The position numbers were made by a program, and so were the translations under genes. The notes under the pieces are model-generated. The model was not told the DNA's origin. It was given only the letters and a program-made list of their open reading frames with translations, and ran no database searches. A stretch of 64,000 nt of DNA from Streptomyces hygroscopicus subsp. hygroscopicus. GTDB taxonomy: Bacteria; Actinomycetota; Actinomycetes; Streptomycetales; Streptomycetaceae. Below are positions 1 to 8,258 of this stretch, in pieces. Within the stretch, counting starts at the first letter, position 1. Each line of letters begins with the position of its first letter. The DNA lies in contig NZ_BSSM01000003.1 of NCBI RefSeq assembly GCF_030269125.1, forward strand, positions 186,001 through 250,000. The letters run 5' to 3'.

Positions 1-228
1 CTGGAGCAGCACGTTCATCGTCTGCCGTGTCACGAACGCGCCCCGCGCGAGCTCGGAGTTCGACAAGCCCGGTCGCTGCGCCAGCAGTTCGAGGCAGGAG
101 TAGTGCGTCACGCTCATCCCGAGCGGCCGCAGCACTTCCTCCATGGCCGCGCGGAGGGCGCTCGACGCTTCTTTGAGCAGGTAGCCCAGTGACGTCTCCA
201 GGTCGACGCCGACACGTTCTTGACTCAT
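1..228 (-). CDS. MarR-family transcriptional regulator (3' end beyond the window)
   Basis: The 76 visible residues start MSQERVGVDLETSLGYLLK and run into the first half of a winged helix (residues about 35-76: HYSCLELLAQRPGLSNSELA, then FVTRQTMNVLLQ), the usual MarR layout in which an N-terminal dimerisation helix precedes the wing. The ATG at 228 lies inside the first of two palindromes shared with the divergent VOC gene. MarR proteins normally repress themselves and the neighbouring gene until a ligand is bound; that role here is inferred from the divergent layout. The C-terminal half is off the left edge. Confidence 0.85.
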   Translation of the reverse strand, partial: MSQERVGVDLETSLGYLLKEASSALRAAMEEVLRPLGMSVTHYSCLELLAQRPGLSNSELARGAFVTRQTMNVLLQ

Positions 229-243
229 GTCAGCATTCTGACA
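228..243. promoter_or_regulatory. Palindromic operator 1 between MarR and VOC genes
   Basis: Perfect inverted repeat TGTCAG-N4-CTGACA overlapping the MarR start codon. The same half-sites recur at 254-273, with centres 28 bp apart. Binding by the divergent MarR protein is inferred from position and symmetry. Confidence 0.65.
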
Positions 244-253
244 TAGGTTGCCG

Positions 254-273
254 CATGTCAGAAAACTGACATG
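254..273. promoter_or_regulatory. Palindromic operator 2 between MarR and VOC genes
   Basis: Perfect 20-bp palindrome CATGTCAG-AAAA-CTGACATG just upstream of the VOC ribosome binding site. It contains the same TGTCAG-N4-CTGACA core as operator 1 and is probably bound by the MarR repressor. Confidence 0.65.
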
Positions 274-291
274 GAAAGAAGGAGCGTCATC

Positions 292-660
292 ATGCCCGCC
301 ACCGGCCCCGACTTCATCTCGCTCCAAGTGCGCGACCTCGACGCTTCGCAGGCGTTCTACGAGCAGTACCTGGGCTTCGTCCGCTCGCCGGCCGGACCTG
401 CGCACGCCGTCGTCTTCGAGACGAAGCCGATCGCGTTCGCACTCCGCGACGTCATCCCCGGCACCGACCTCGCATCCGTCGCTCACCCCGGCATCGGTAC
501 CGCGCTCTGGTTCCACGCCACCGACGTCCAGGCCATCCACGACGCGCTCGTCACCGACGGTCACACCATCGTCTCCGCACCGATCGACGGCCCCTTCGGC
601 CGGACCTTCACCTTCGCCGACCCCGACGGCTACCAGGTCACGCTCCACGACCGCGCTTGA
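292..660 (+). CDS. VOC-fold (glyoxalase/bleomycin-resistance type) protein
   Basis: 122 residues with the two beta-alpha-beta-beta-beta modules of the vicinal oxygen chelate family: DFISLQVRDLDASQAFYEQY at the N-terminus, and ATDVQAIHDALVTDGH followed by FGRTFTFADPDGYQVTLHD at the C-terminus. The substrate cannot be read from sequence. ATG 292 was chosen over the in-frame ATG at 271 because AAGGAG at 279-284 is correctly spaced only for 292, and 271 lies inside operator 2. It is divergent from a MarR gene and probably repressed by it, a common arrangement for detoxification genes. Confidence 0.85.
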   Translation: MPATGPDFISLQVRDLDASQAFYEQYLGFVRSPAGPAHAVVFETKPIAFALRDVIPGTDLASVAHPGIGTALWFHATDVQAIHDALVTDGHTIVSAPIDGPFGRTFTFADPDGYQVTLHDRA

Positions 661-777
661 TCGACCCAACGCCACCGGACGATCATCGGCGGTTGCGCCC
701 TGGTCAGTCCGGGCACCATCCGGCTGCCCGCCACCGGCGGGCGGGGCTGGGACCACAGCGCCGAGCCCCCACCGCCC

Positions 778-1560
778 TTGTGGGGGGACCGGCTCACCCC
801 ACGCCGGACCCGTGCCCAACGGCCGGGCCCGCGGGGTGCCCTGGATGCCGATCGTCGGGCACAGCGCCGCGTTACCACCCTGCGCCGCCTGGGTGATGTC
901 CGCGCAGCTGCCGGGCTTGGTCGGGCCGCAGAAGAGCACGCGGCCGTCCCCGTCCGTGACGACCATGGTCTTGACCGCGTTCCGCTTGTTCCTGCCGGAG
1001 AGGAACCTTTCCCGGTCCTTGCGTCCGACCGCCGGCCGGCGGACCCGGATCTCGGGGCCGTCGATGATCCCGGTCTTCCCGTCGGCTCCGAGGTGTTCGA
1101 CGACCTCGGCCAGGGTCCGCAGCCGCACGCCCTGTACTGAGGGTGCACCCTCGCCCGGCGAGCAGGGGCCGCACCTCTGTGACGGCCCGAGTGATGGTGG
1201 AGCGGTCGACACCGAACCAGCAGGCAAGCACGTCGTGCGTGGCGGCGTGCCGGAGGTGTACGAGCGTGGCCAGGAGCCGGCCGACGAACACCGACCGGTG
1301 CTTCGCACCCCCGCCCACAGCACGCTTCCGCGGCCGGGACGCGAGGCAGTCGGCGCCCGGCTGCTCGCCGGTGTGGCCGTCGGGGCAGACCGGGGCGGTC
1401 ACGACGCGACACCCGGGGCCGCGGGCGACGAGCGCCACGCGTTCCTCGCGTAGGGGCGCGGTGACGACGCCCGGCCTGCCGATGTGATGGCCGACGGCCG
1501 GCGGGAATGGACCACCGCTCGGTGGCGTTGACACGCCTGTGTGACATGACCGCATCAACA
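778..1560 (-). pseudogene. Relic of an IS5-type transposase
   Basis: The leftward reading gives KHRSVFVGRLLATLVHLRH and VLACWFGVDRSTITRAVTEV, the N-terminal helix-turn-helix block of actinobacterial IS5-like transposases. A frame change near 1140 leads to GIIDGPEIRVRRP and SGRNKRNAVKTMVVTDGDG, the first DDE catalytic block. Homology is lost below about 840, so the C-terminal third is missing. The outer limits are approximate and no terminal inverted repeats were identified. The relic directly abuts the promoter region of the ribosomal-protein genes. A related but separate copy lies at 42312-43270. Confidence 0.8.
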
Positions 1561-1593
1561 GATGCGGAGGTGTCGGACGGAAGGAGTCCCCTC

Positions 1594-1758
1594 ATGGCAA
1601 GCGGCACCGTACGCCCCGTCGTCAGACTCAAGTCGACGGCCGGTACCGGCTTCACCTACGTGACCCGCAAGAACCGGTCCAGCAATCCCGGCCGGCTGGT
1701 CCTGCGCAAGTACGACCCGGTGGCCGGCGCACACGTCCTGTTCCGCGAAGAACGCTGA
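1594..1758 (+). CDS. rpmG: 50S ribosomal protein L33, zinc-independent paralogue
   Basis: 54 residues with the L33 core [20 protein letters not shown]. Zinc-binding L33 has two CxxC pairs; here both are replaced (TAGTGF and DPVAGA) and no cysteine remains, so this is the C-minus form that lets cells save zinc. It is preceded by GGAAGGAGT at good spacing and followed by L31 and L36 paralogues. In actinobacteria such sets are usually repressed by Zur, but no convincing Zur box was found in the roughly 35 bp left between the upstream transposase relic and this gene. Confidence 0.93.
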   Translation: MASGTVRPVVRLKSTAGTGFTYVTRKNRSSNPGRLVLRKYDPVAGAHVLFREER

Positions 1759-1807
1759 CCCCCCACCTCCGCCGGTCCCGGCGAGAACCCGCAAGGAGAC
1801 ACCACCC

Positions 1808-2065
1808 ATGAGATCCGACATCCACCCCGTCACCCGTCCCGTCGTCTTCCGCGACCGCGCGGCCGGACTCAGCCTGCTCACCCGTTCCACCCTCGACGCC
1901 CGCGAGACGGTCGAGTGGGAGGACGGGAACACCTACCCGGTCGTCGACGTGGACGTCTCGTCGGCGAGCCACCCGTTCTACACCGGTACCCCGCGGGTCA
2001 TGGACACCGCGGGCCGCGTAGAACGCTTCCAACGGCGCTACGGCACTGACACCGTTCGGCGCTGA
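1808..2065 (+). CDS. rpmE2: 50S ribosomal protein L31 type B (zinc-independent)
   Basis: 85 residues with the type B L31 signature: [20 protein letters not shown], then [20 protein letters not shown] and a C-terminal [11 protein letters not shown]. The CxxC motifs of the zinc-binding L31 form are absent. It is the second gene of a three-gene same-strand set, 49 bp after rpmG, with CAAGGAGA ahead of its ATG. It probably replaces the zinc-form subunit under zinc starvation. Confidence 0.94.
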   Translation: MRSDIHPVTRPVVFRDRAAGLSLLTRSTLDARETVEWEDGNTYPVVDVDVSSASHPFYTGTPRVMDTAGRVERFQRRYGTDTVRR

Positions 2066-2082
2066 CGCCCGAAGGGACTGTC

Positions 2083-2205
2083 ATGAAGGTACGCACGTCG
2101 GTGCGTTCGATGAAGACCAAGCCCGGCGCTCAGGTGGTGCGTCGCAGAGGGGTGACCTACGTGATCAACAAGAAGCACCCCCGGTTCAAGGCCAGGCAGA
2201 ACTGA
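2083..2205 (+). CDS. rpmJ: 50S ribosomal protein L36, zinc-independent paralogue
   Basis: 40 residues, [20 protein letters not shown] then [18 protein letters not shown]. Standard L36 carries a C-C-C-H zinc site; in this copy there is no cysteine. It starts 17 bp after the L31 stop with GAAGGGAC upstream, so it is almost certainly co-transcribed, and a strong hairpin follows 25 bp after its stop. Confidence 0.93.
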   Translation: MKVRTSVRSMKTKPGAQVVRRRGVTYVINKKHPRFKARQN

Positions 2206-2230
2206 CGACCGGCCGCTCGGCAGAGCATGG

Positions 2231-2258
2231 GCCCGGCACCGCGCCCGCGGTGCCGGGC
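2231..2258 (+). terminator. Rho-independent-type hairpin after rpmJ
   Basis: Perfect 12-bp GC-rich stem (GCCCGGCACCGC, loop GCCC, then its complement). It has no U tract, as usual in Streptomyces. It would end the ribosomal-protein transcript. Confidence 0.75.
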
Positions 2259-2581
2259 CGCCGTCTTCCCATGCCCGGAACCCTCTCGTGCTCATTCGTG
2301 CGCGCGGGCTTCCCTCCGCGGCCCAAGCCGCTGCCGGGATGAACCCTCCGGCGCTCGATGACATCGATGAGACCTGCGATCACCGGCGAGTCGGACCGAC
2401 CGACCACACGCCCGACGGAACGCCGCCGGCCCGGGACCCCGGTACCGGAGTCCGAGCAGGGGGCACATGTGCAGACGGCATCGAGGCGGCCCACGCGCCT
2501 CCGCACGCCAACGGACATGGCGGAGGCAGTGGGGGTGGGTTCGTCATGGCCCCAGCGGCGGGATCTGCGGGCCACAGCGAT
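2259..2581. other. Non-coding gap, nothing recognised
   Basis: Convergent space between rpmJ and the S9 peptidase. No reading frame here has a supported start or a recognisable protein, and no repeat stands out. Confidence 0.5.
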
Positions 2582-4654
2582 TCATGCCGAACCGACGACG
2601 GCGGCGTCCAGGGGGACGTCGGGGGCGATGTGGGCGCCGAGGACCTCGCGATACAGGGCGACCTCGGCCAGCAGGGAGCGGCGGACGCTGTCGGCCCGGC
2701 GGAAGCCGTGCCCCTCGCCCTCGAAGAGCAGGAAGCGGTGCCACACGCCGCGTTCCGCGAGATTCTCGACGATGCGCGTGGCCTGGTCCGGGCGGCAGAT
2801 GAAATCGTCCGCGCCCTGGAGCATCACCAGCGGCACGGTGATGCGGTGTGCGTTCGCGGCGGGTGAGACCTTGTCGAACCGGGCCTGGTCCCGCGGGAGC
2901 ACGCCGATCAGGGTGTCCACGTAGCGGGACTCGAAATCGTGGGTCTGCTCGGCCCGCCACCGTGCCGGTTCGCTGATCGGGTAGAGGACCGTGCCCGCGC
3001 AGAAGACGTCGGTATGGACCAGACAGGCCAGGCTGGTCCAGCCGCCGGCCGAGCCGCCGCGCACAGCCGTACGGGCCGGGTCGGCCAGACCCTCGGCGGC
3101 CAGCGCGCGGGCGACGGTGACGCAGTCGTCGACGTCCACCACGCCCCATTGCCCGCGCAGCCGGTCGCGGTAGGCCCTGCCGTAGCCGGTGGAACCGCCG
3201 TAGTCGACGTCCGCGACGGTGAAGCCGCGACTGGTGAAGAAGGAGTACTCCAGGTCGGCGGTGACGCCGGTGGAACTCGTCGGGCCGCCGTGCACCTGCA
3301 CCAGCAGGGGTGGCCGTTCGCCCTCCGGTGCGGTGGCCGTGGGATGGGTGGGCCGGTGCAGCACGAAGTGGACGGGGCGGCCCTGCGCGTCGTACACGGT
3401 GCGGCGCTCGGGCAGAGGCTGCCAAGCAGCCAGCGGATCCCGGGGCTCGGGCCTGACACGTCGTGCCGGACCGGACCCGGGCGCCAGCGGTACCGACAGC
3501 AGGGCCGAACCGAGGGCAGGATCGGCGGCCCGGACCAGGACGCGTTCGCCGTCCGACCAGAGGTCGCCCTGGAAGCTGCTCCAGTTGTCGGCGAGTTCCC
3601 TCGGTTCGCCGTCCCTCGGCGACCAACACGACATCCGTTGGGGGCCGTTGCCGTGGGTGAGTACCACGCCGTGCGGCGTGACGGCGAACCAGCTCGCGCC
3701 GACCCGCCAGATGGGCCCGGCGCAATCCTCCTGGAGCGGAAGGACGTTGACGACCGCGGTGGCCGCCGGCCGGCCGGCGGCAAGGTCGACGCGGTGCAGG
3801 TTCCACCAGCCGTCCGGGTCTGCCATCGCGTAGAGAGTGTCGGGGCCCGCCCATGCGGCCTGGGAGACGGAGACCTCGGTGCCGTCGTGGCTGCCGCCGA
3901 GCAGACGCACGGGCTCGCCCGCGACGCCGTCGTGCAGGTTGGCGACCATCAGCTCGGAGCTGTCCCAGGGCATATGCGGATGATCCCAGCCAATCCAGGC
4001 GAGACGCCGGCCGTCCGGTGAGGGACGGTGCCCGCAGAGGAAGTGGTGCGAGCGGGCCACCACGCGCAGCGCGCCGGGGTCGTGGGCGGCGGCACCGGAC
4101 AGCGGTACGGCGACGATCTCGCGTACGGTGCGGACGGCCGGGTCGGCGTCGTGCGGTCCGGTGGCGACGCGGGTGGTCTCCCGCACGCACCACACCTCGG
4201 TCCCGTCCGGGCCGGTCACCGGGTCGGCCCAGCAGGTCTCCCGGTCGGGCGGGTCGGCCGGGGTGAGCGGGGTGGGCACGGGGAACACGTCGTCCTCGGC
4301 GATCCCGAGACGGGGCACCTCGGCGCGGTACAGCCGCTGGTCGCGGTGGTCGGTGAAGACCACCAGGTGGCTGTCGGCAGCGGAGGCCGCGGGGCGTACC
4401 CAGTACGGCTTGCCGCCGTAGCCCAGGGAGCGGTTGCGCACGGAGACACCGGGAGCGAGCACGGGGACGGGCTTCTCGTGGCCGGGGGCGTTGCGCAGCA
4501 GCCGTACGGTGGCGGTGGCCGGGTCGGAGGCGCACCACCAGTTCTCGTCGCCGGCTCCGCAGGGCCAGGAGGTGGATCCGGAGGCGTCGGCGACCGCTTC
4601 GGCGGTGATCGGTGACGGCCAGGTTCCGTAGGGCAGGTGAGGCGCGGTGGGCAT
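2582..4654 (-). CDS. S9-family prolyl oligopeptidase-type peptidase
   Basis: 690 residues: an N-terminal beta-propeller-like region (about 1-410) followed by an alpha/beta hydrolase domain. The nucleophile elbow is VRGGSAGGW with Ser near residue 534; the acid is in QGADDFICRP near 616 and the histidine in GEGHGF near 648, the catalytic order of dipeptidyl-aminopeptidase/acylaminoacyl-peptidase S9 enzymes. No signal peptide is seen, so it is probably cytoplasmic and trims imported peptides. It lies 216 bp downstream of, and on the same strand as, a DAP-decarboxylase-like gene, at the edge of a peptide-uptake locus. Exact substrate unknown. Confidence 0.9.
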   Translation of the reverse strand: MPTAPHLPYGTWPSPITAEAVADASGSTSWPCGAGDENWWCASDPATATVRLLRNAPGHEKPVPVLAPGVSVRNRSLGYGGKPYWVRPAASAADSHLVVFTDHRDQRLYRAEVPRLGIAEDDVFPVPTPLTPADPPDRETCWADPVTGPDGTEVWCVRETTRVATGPHDADPAVRTVREIVAVPLSGAAAHDPGALRVVARSHHFLCGHRPSPDGRRLAWIGWDHPHMPWDSSELMVANLHDGVAGEPVRLLGGSHDGTEVSVSQAAWAGPDTLYAMADPDGWWNLHRVDLAAGRPAATAVVNVLPLQEDCAGPIWRVGASWFAVTPHGVVLTHGNGPQRMSCWSPRDGEPRELADNWSSFQGDLWSDGERVLVRAADPALGSALLSVPLAPGSGPARRVRPEPRDPLAAWQPLPERRTVYDAQGRPVHFVLHRPTHPTATAPEGERPPLLVQVHGGPTSSTGVTADLEYSFFTSRGFTVADVDYGGSTGYGRAYRDRLRGQWGVVDVDDCVTVARALAAEGLADPARTAVRGGSAGGWTSLACLVHTDVFCAGTVLYPISEPARWRAEQTHDFESRYVDTLIGVLPRDQARFDKVSPAANAHRITVPLVMLQGADDFICRPDQATRIVENLAERGVWHRFLLFEGEGHGFRRADSVRRSLLAEVALYREVLGAHIAPDVPLDAAVVGSA

Positions 4655-4870
4655 GGTGACTCCGGGTTGAGGGGGAGTTGGGCGGGAGTGCGGGCGGTGG
4701 CCGGCGCGGGCTCGGGTGCGGGCTGTCGCCGCCCGGGTGGACGGTCCCGGGGTCTGCGCGTCGGCGATGAGGGCCTTCGCGGGAATCGCGCAGGCATGCC
4801 GTGAACGGCAGGTGTTCCCGCATCCGGCTTGAGGCGGCCGGCCGGCCTCGGCGGGCTGGTCCCGCCGGCG

Positions 4871-6259
4871 TCACCCTGCCGTCAGCTGCACCGGTTCGCC
4901 GTGGGCGTCGCGGCGGCGCAGGTCGGCCGGGGTCTCCCGGCGGACCATGAGGCGGGCGCGGCCGTCCCGCACGGCGACGACGGCGGGCCGCGGCTGGGCG
5001 TTGTAGTTACTGGCCATCGCGTGGTGGTAAGCGCCGGTGGCCGGGACGGCCAGCAGGTCTCCTGCGGTCACGCCGGCCGGCAGGGCGATGTCGGGCACGA
5101 CCACGTCCCCGCTCTCGCAGTGGCGGCCGACGACCACGGCGTGCACCGGCTCGCCCTCGGGCGGACGGTTGGCGGTCCACGCGGTGTAGCGGGCGAGGTA
5201 GAGGGAGGGGCGCAGGGCGTCGCTCATGCCGCCGTCGACGGAGACGAACCGGCGGCGCAGGCCGTCCTTGACGGCGCCGACACGGTAGAGCGTCACCCCG
5301 GCGGTGCCGATCATCGACCGGCCGGGCTCGACGGCGAGCCGTATCGGTGAGCCGGGCAGCGCCCGCTCCACGCCCGCTCGCAGGGCAGCCGTGAACACGG
5401 CTGGTTCCAGGCGGGGTTGGCCCGGCAGGTAGGGGATACCGGCGCCGCCGCCGAGGTCGATCTCCGCCACCGTGATGCCGTGCCGCTCGGCAAGCAGGGC
5501 AACGAAAGCGGCGACCCGTTCGGCGGCGAGGGTCAGCCCGTCGGTGGCGGTGATCTGCGAGCCGATGTGGGAATGCACTCCTGCGAGGCGCAGCGAGGGG
5601 CGTGCCGCGACGGCGAGCACGGCCTGCTCGGCGTGGCCGCCGCGCACGGGGAAGCCGAACTTGACGTCGTCGCCACCGGTGGCCATGTAGTCGTGGGTCT
5701 CGGCGGCGACGCCGGGGGCGATCCGGACATAGACGTCCTGGACCCGGTCGGCGGCGGCCGCCGCGTCCGCCAGCCGGTCGATCTCCTCCAGGCAGTCGAC
5801 GACCACCAGGCCGACGCCGTGGGTCACGGCCGCCTCCAGTTCGGCGACCGACTTGTTGTTGCCGTGGAAGACGATCCGGGCGGCGTCGAAGCCGGTGTCC
5901 AGGGCGAGTTGGAGTTCGCCGCCGCTGCACACGTCCAGGTGGAGCCCCGCGGAGTCGACCCAGCGGACCATCTCAGCGCACAGGAACGCCTTGGAGGCGT
6001 AGTGCACGCGGTCCGCACCGGATTCGCGCCAGAGCCGGGCCCGGTGACGGAAGTCGGCCTCGTCCACCACGTACAGCGCCGTGCCGCATGCCTCGGCCAG
6101 GTCCTCCAGGGCGACACCCCCGACGTGCAGACGGCCCTCCACGGTGCGGGCGGTGAGCGGCCACACCTCCGGGGCTCTTTCGGGTGAGGCGGCCACGGCC
6201 AGTGCGTCGGGCAGCGGGGTCCCCGCGCGCGGAGCGGGCAGGGAGGGAGCGGTGGACAC
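4871..6259 (-). CDS. Diaminopimelate decarboxylase-like PLP enzyme (fold type III)
   Basis: 462 residues with the alanine-racemase/LysA fold. The PLP lysine is K90 in HYASKAFLC, the phosphate-binding region is in DLGGGAGIPY and EPGRSMIG, the substrate side has HSHIGSQI, and the partner-subunit catalytic cysteine is in GRHCESGDVV, with GAYHHAMASNYN near the end. LysA decarboxylates meso-DAP to lysine; this copy could use DAP released from cell-wall peptides or another amino acid. It starts 4 bp after the XRE-cupin gene, so the two are one operon. Its place in a peptide-catabolism locus rather than with biosynthetic genes argues for a catabolic or modified specificity. Confidence 0.85.
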   Translation of the reverse strand: MSTAPSLPAPRAGTPLPDALAVAASPERAPEVWPLTARTVEGRLHVGGVALEDLAEACGTALYVVDEADFRHRARLWRESGADRVHYASKAFLCAEMVRWVDSAGLHLDVCSGGELQLALDTGFDAARIVFHGNNKSVAELEAAVTHGVGLVVVDCLEEIDRLADAAAAADRVQDVYVRIAPGVAAETHDYMATGGDDVKFGFPVRGGHAEQAVLAVAARPSLRLAGVHSHIGSQITATDGLTLAAERVAAFVALLAERHGITVAEIDLGGGAGIPYLPGQPRLEPAVFTAALRAGVERALPGSPIRLAVEPGRSMIGTAGVTLYRVGAVKDGLRRRFVSVDGGMSDALRPSLYLARYTAWTANRPPEGEPVHAVVVGRHCESGDVVVPDIALPAGVTAGDLLAVPATGAYHHAMASNYNAQPRPAVVAVRDGRARLMVRRETPADLRRRDAHGEPVQLTAG

Positions 6260-6263
6260 GGGG

Positions 6264-7013
6264 CTACTCCTCGGTGAGGACGACGAGCATCAGCAGGTCG
6301 TCGCTGGCGTCGGTGAAGTGGTGTTCGTCGGTGGCGGTGAAGTGGCAGCTGTCCGTGGGGCGCAGCAGCCGTACGACGCCCCCCACCGCCACCCGGCAGG
6401 AGCCGGCGAGGACGAGCACGAACTCCTCGCCGGGGTGGGCGGTCGGGTGGTCGTGATCGCCGAGGTCGGCGTGGAGCAACCGGGCGCCGACGCGACTCGC
6501 GCCCGGGGCCGTCAGGTCCCAGATGCCGTGGTGGCCGTCGGCTCGGGCGAGCAGCGGGGCCGGGGCGAACCGTGGTGGGAAGTGCGGAACCGCGGCGGCG
6601 GAACCCGGCCGGGTGCCGCCGAGGAGTTCGGCGGGTGTGGCACCGAGGGCGTCGGCGATCTGGCAGAGGGTGCGGACGGTGGGGTTGGCCGCGCCCGACT
6701 CCATCTGCGAGACGTAGGCCGGTGAGACGCCGGCCCGTGCGGCCACCGCGCTGAGGGTGAGGCCGGCGGCCCGGCGCACACGGGCGACGGAGGCCGCGAG
6801 CACGTCCCCGGTGTCGACGCTGTCGGGTGGCGTGGCGCGGCCGGATCCGGTGGAGTCGGCCTTTCCTCCGCCTCGGCCCTGTTCGGCGTCCTGCTGTCCG
6901 GAATCATCCGGGGAGCGACGCGGGATCCGTTCCGGGCTGGGGAAGTCGGCCGAAGAGTTTTCCGACCCTGTGACTCTTGACGAGGTCATGCGGTGACAGT
7001 AAGACTCACCCAT
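6264..7013 (-). CDS. XRE-type regulator with C-terminal cupin
   Basis: 249 residues. A Cro/C1 helix-turn-helix lies at about 75-130 (LTLSAVAARAGVSPAYVSQM and ALGATPAELL), followed by a small cupin sensor domain (AHPGEEFVLVLAGSCRVAVG). Such proteins commonly sense a metabolite through the cupin and control nearby amine or amino-acid catabolism. It is divergent from an RpiR-type gene and 4 bp upstream of the decarboxylase-like gene. The start is uncertain: ATG 7013 and ATG 6989 are both in frame and neither has a clear ribosome binding site. The first 70 residues are low-complexity and may not be translated. Confidence 0.8.
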   Translation of the reverse strand: MGESYCHRMTSSRVTGSENSSADFPSPERIPRRSPDDSGQQDAEQGRGGGKADSTGSGRATPPDSVDTGDVLAASVARVRRAAGLTLSAVAARAGVSPAYVSQMESGAANPTVRTLCQIADALGATPAELLGGTRPGSAAAVPHFPPRFAPAPLLARADGHHGIWDLTAPGASRVGARLLHADLGDHDHPTAHPGEEFVLVLAGSCRVAVGGVVRLLRPTDSCHFTATDEHHFTDASDDLLMLVVLTEE

Positions 7014-7053
7014 CGCTTAGATCAAGCAATCTGACACCGCCGTTTAACTGTCA
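6994..7053. promoter_or_regulatory. Divergent regulatory region with TGACAGT inverted repeats
   Basis: TGACAGT at 6994-7000 and its complement ACTGTCA at 7047-7053 flank the start of the XRE-cupin gene and face the RpiR-type gene. A weaker AGAT-N6-ATCT dyad lies between them. These are possible binding sites for either divergent regulator. Confidence 0.4.
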
Positions 7054-7117
7054 GCAGAGACGCGGCTCAACACCGGGACTCCCGGATGTGGGCTGCCCTG
7101 GATGGGAGGGGTGAGCA

Positions 7118-8134
7118 GTGACCGGTCCTCTGGCGCCGACGCCGACTCTCGAGCTGCTGCGTGCGGCGGCCGAGCTGTGCGGGCCCGTCGCACAGCGCTT
7201 GTTCGCGGTGCTGGCGGAGGACTACCCGGCCTCGTTGGAACGCCGTCCGGGTCAGTTGTTGCGCGCGGCCGACGCGACCGCCGCGGACCTGGACGGACTT
7301 CTGGCGGCGGCCGGGGTCGCCTCCACCGACGACCTGCGTCTGCTGGCGGCCCGGGAAGTCGGTCTGCGGCTGGCCGAGCCGGATCTGCGGTTCACCAGCC
7401 GCGAGCCTCAGTCCGAGCCGCGCGAGCGGTCGGCGCTCCGCCGGATGATCACCGCGGAGGAGGACAACCTGCACCGCACGCTGACGGATCTCCAGGCCAA
7501 CGGGGCTCTGGAGGTGGCGGCAGCGGCCCTGTTGCGGGCGCGGCGGCGGTGGGTGCTGGGCGACCTGAAGTCGGCCGGGTACGCCTCGCTGCTGACCAGC
7601 GACCTCACCAGCAGCATGCGGGACGTGTTCCTGGTACAGCCGGCGACGGGCGCGGCGGTCAACGCCATCAGCGACGCGCACGCGGACGACGCCCTGGTCG
7701 TGTTCAGCTTCCGCAACTACAGCCGCCTGACGGTGGACGTGGCCCGGGAGTTCCACGCGCTGGGCGCCTCGGTGATCGCGCTGACCGACAGCTACACCAG
7801 CCCGGTTTGCTCCTTCGCCTCGCACGTCCTGGCGGTGGACACGCGCAGCGAGTCGCCGCACCACTCGCCGACGGCGGTGACGGCGGCGGCCCATGTGCTG
7901 GCGGCCCTGGCCGCCGCCGGTGCCAAGGGTGCCGCCCGGCGCAGCCGGCGCCGGGCGGAGGTCTTCCGCTCCCTGGGCAGCTACGGCCTCGGCCGACCGG
8001 CGGCCGACCCGGGTGCGGGGACCTCAGGGGCCGTCGGTGGTACCCCCGACACGGGCCCCCCGGACACCCCTGACTCCCTCGCCTCCCCCGCTTCCCCCGC
8101 TTCCCCCCGCGACGGGCACCCACCCGCGCGGTGA
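7118..8134 (+). CDS. RpiR/MurR-family regulator with SIS domain
   Basis: 338 residues, GTG start preceded by GGGAGGGG. An N-terminal helical DNA-binding region (about 10-110) is followed by a SIS sugar-phosphate-isomerase fold (about 115-265: RRRWVLGDLKSAGYASLLTS, ADDALVVFSFRNYSR, SVIALTDS). RpiR/MurR proteins normally bind a phosphosugar such as MurNAc-6-P and control the adjacent catabolic genes. Here it heads a peptide-import locus, which fits control by a cell-wall breakdown product. The C-terminal 60 residues are Pro/Ser-rich and probably disordered. Confidence 0.83.
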   Translation: MTGPLAPTPTLELLRAAAELCGPVAQRLFAVLAEDYPASLERRPGQLLRAADATAADLDGLLAAAGVASTDDLRLLAAREVGLRLAEPDLRFTSREPQSEPRERSALRRMITAEEDNLHRTLTDLQANGALEVAAAALLRARRRWVLGDLKSAGYASLLTSDLTSSMRDVFLVQPATGAAVNAISDAHADDALVVFSFRNYSRLTVDVAREFHALGASVIALTDSYTSPVCSFASHVLAVDTRSESPHHSPTAVTAAAHVLAALAAAGAKGAARRSRRRAEVFRSLGSYGLGRPAADPGAGTSGAVGGTPDTGPPDTPDSLASPASPASPRDGHPPAR

Positions 8135-8258
8135 CCGTCCCCTGCCCGTCCCCGTCCCACTCGTTCCCCCGCCTCCGCGCCTTCGTCTCGCGGAGCCATC
8201 GGCGGCAGAAGGTTCACCCTCGGCCTCTGCCACCTGGAAGGCACCTGGTCCCCTCCTC

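Noticed and set aside
1528..1556. TTGACA upstream of rpmG as a -35 box
   Set aside because: No acceptable -10 hexamer lies 16-19 bp downstream, so it was not listed as a promoter.
248..1655. Long open frames on both strands over the IS5 relic and VOC gene
   Set aside because: They are Arg/Pro/Ser-rich shadows created by high third-position GC; the VOC gene and the transposase pieces explain the region.
2544..4874. A 776-residue frame opposite in phase to the S9 peptidase
   Set aside because: Arg/Pro-rich with no recognisable motif, while the overlapping frame has the complete S9 catalytic triad.
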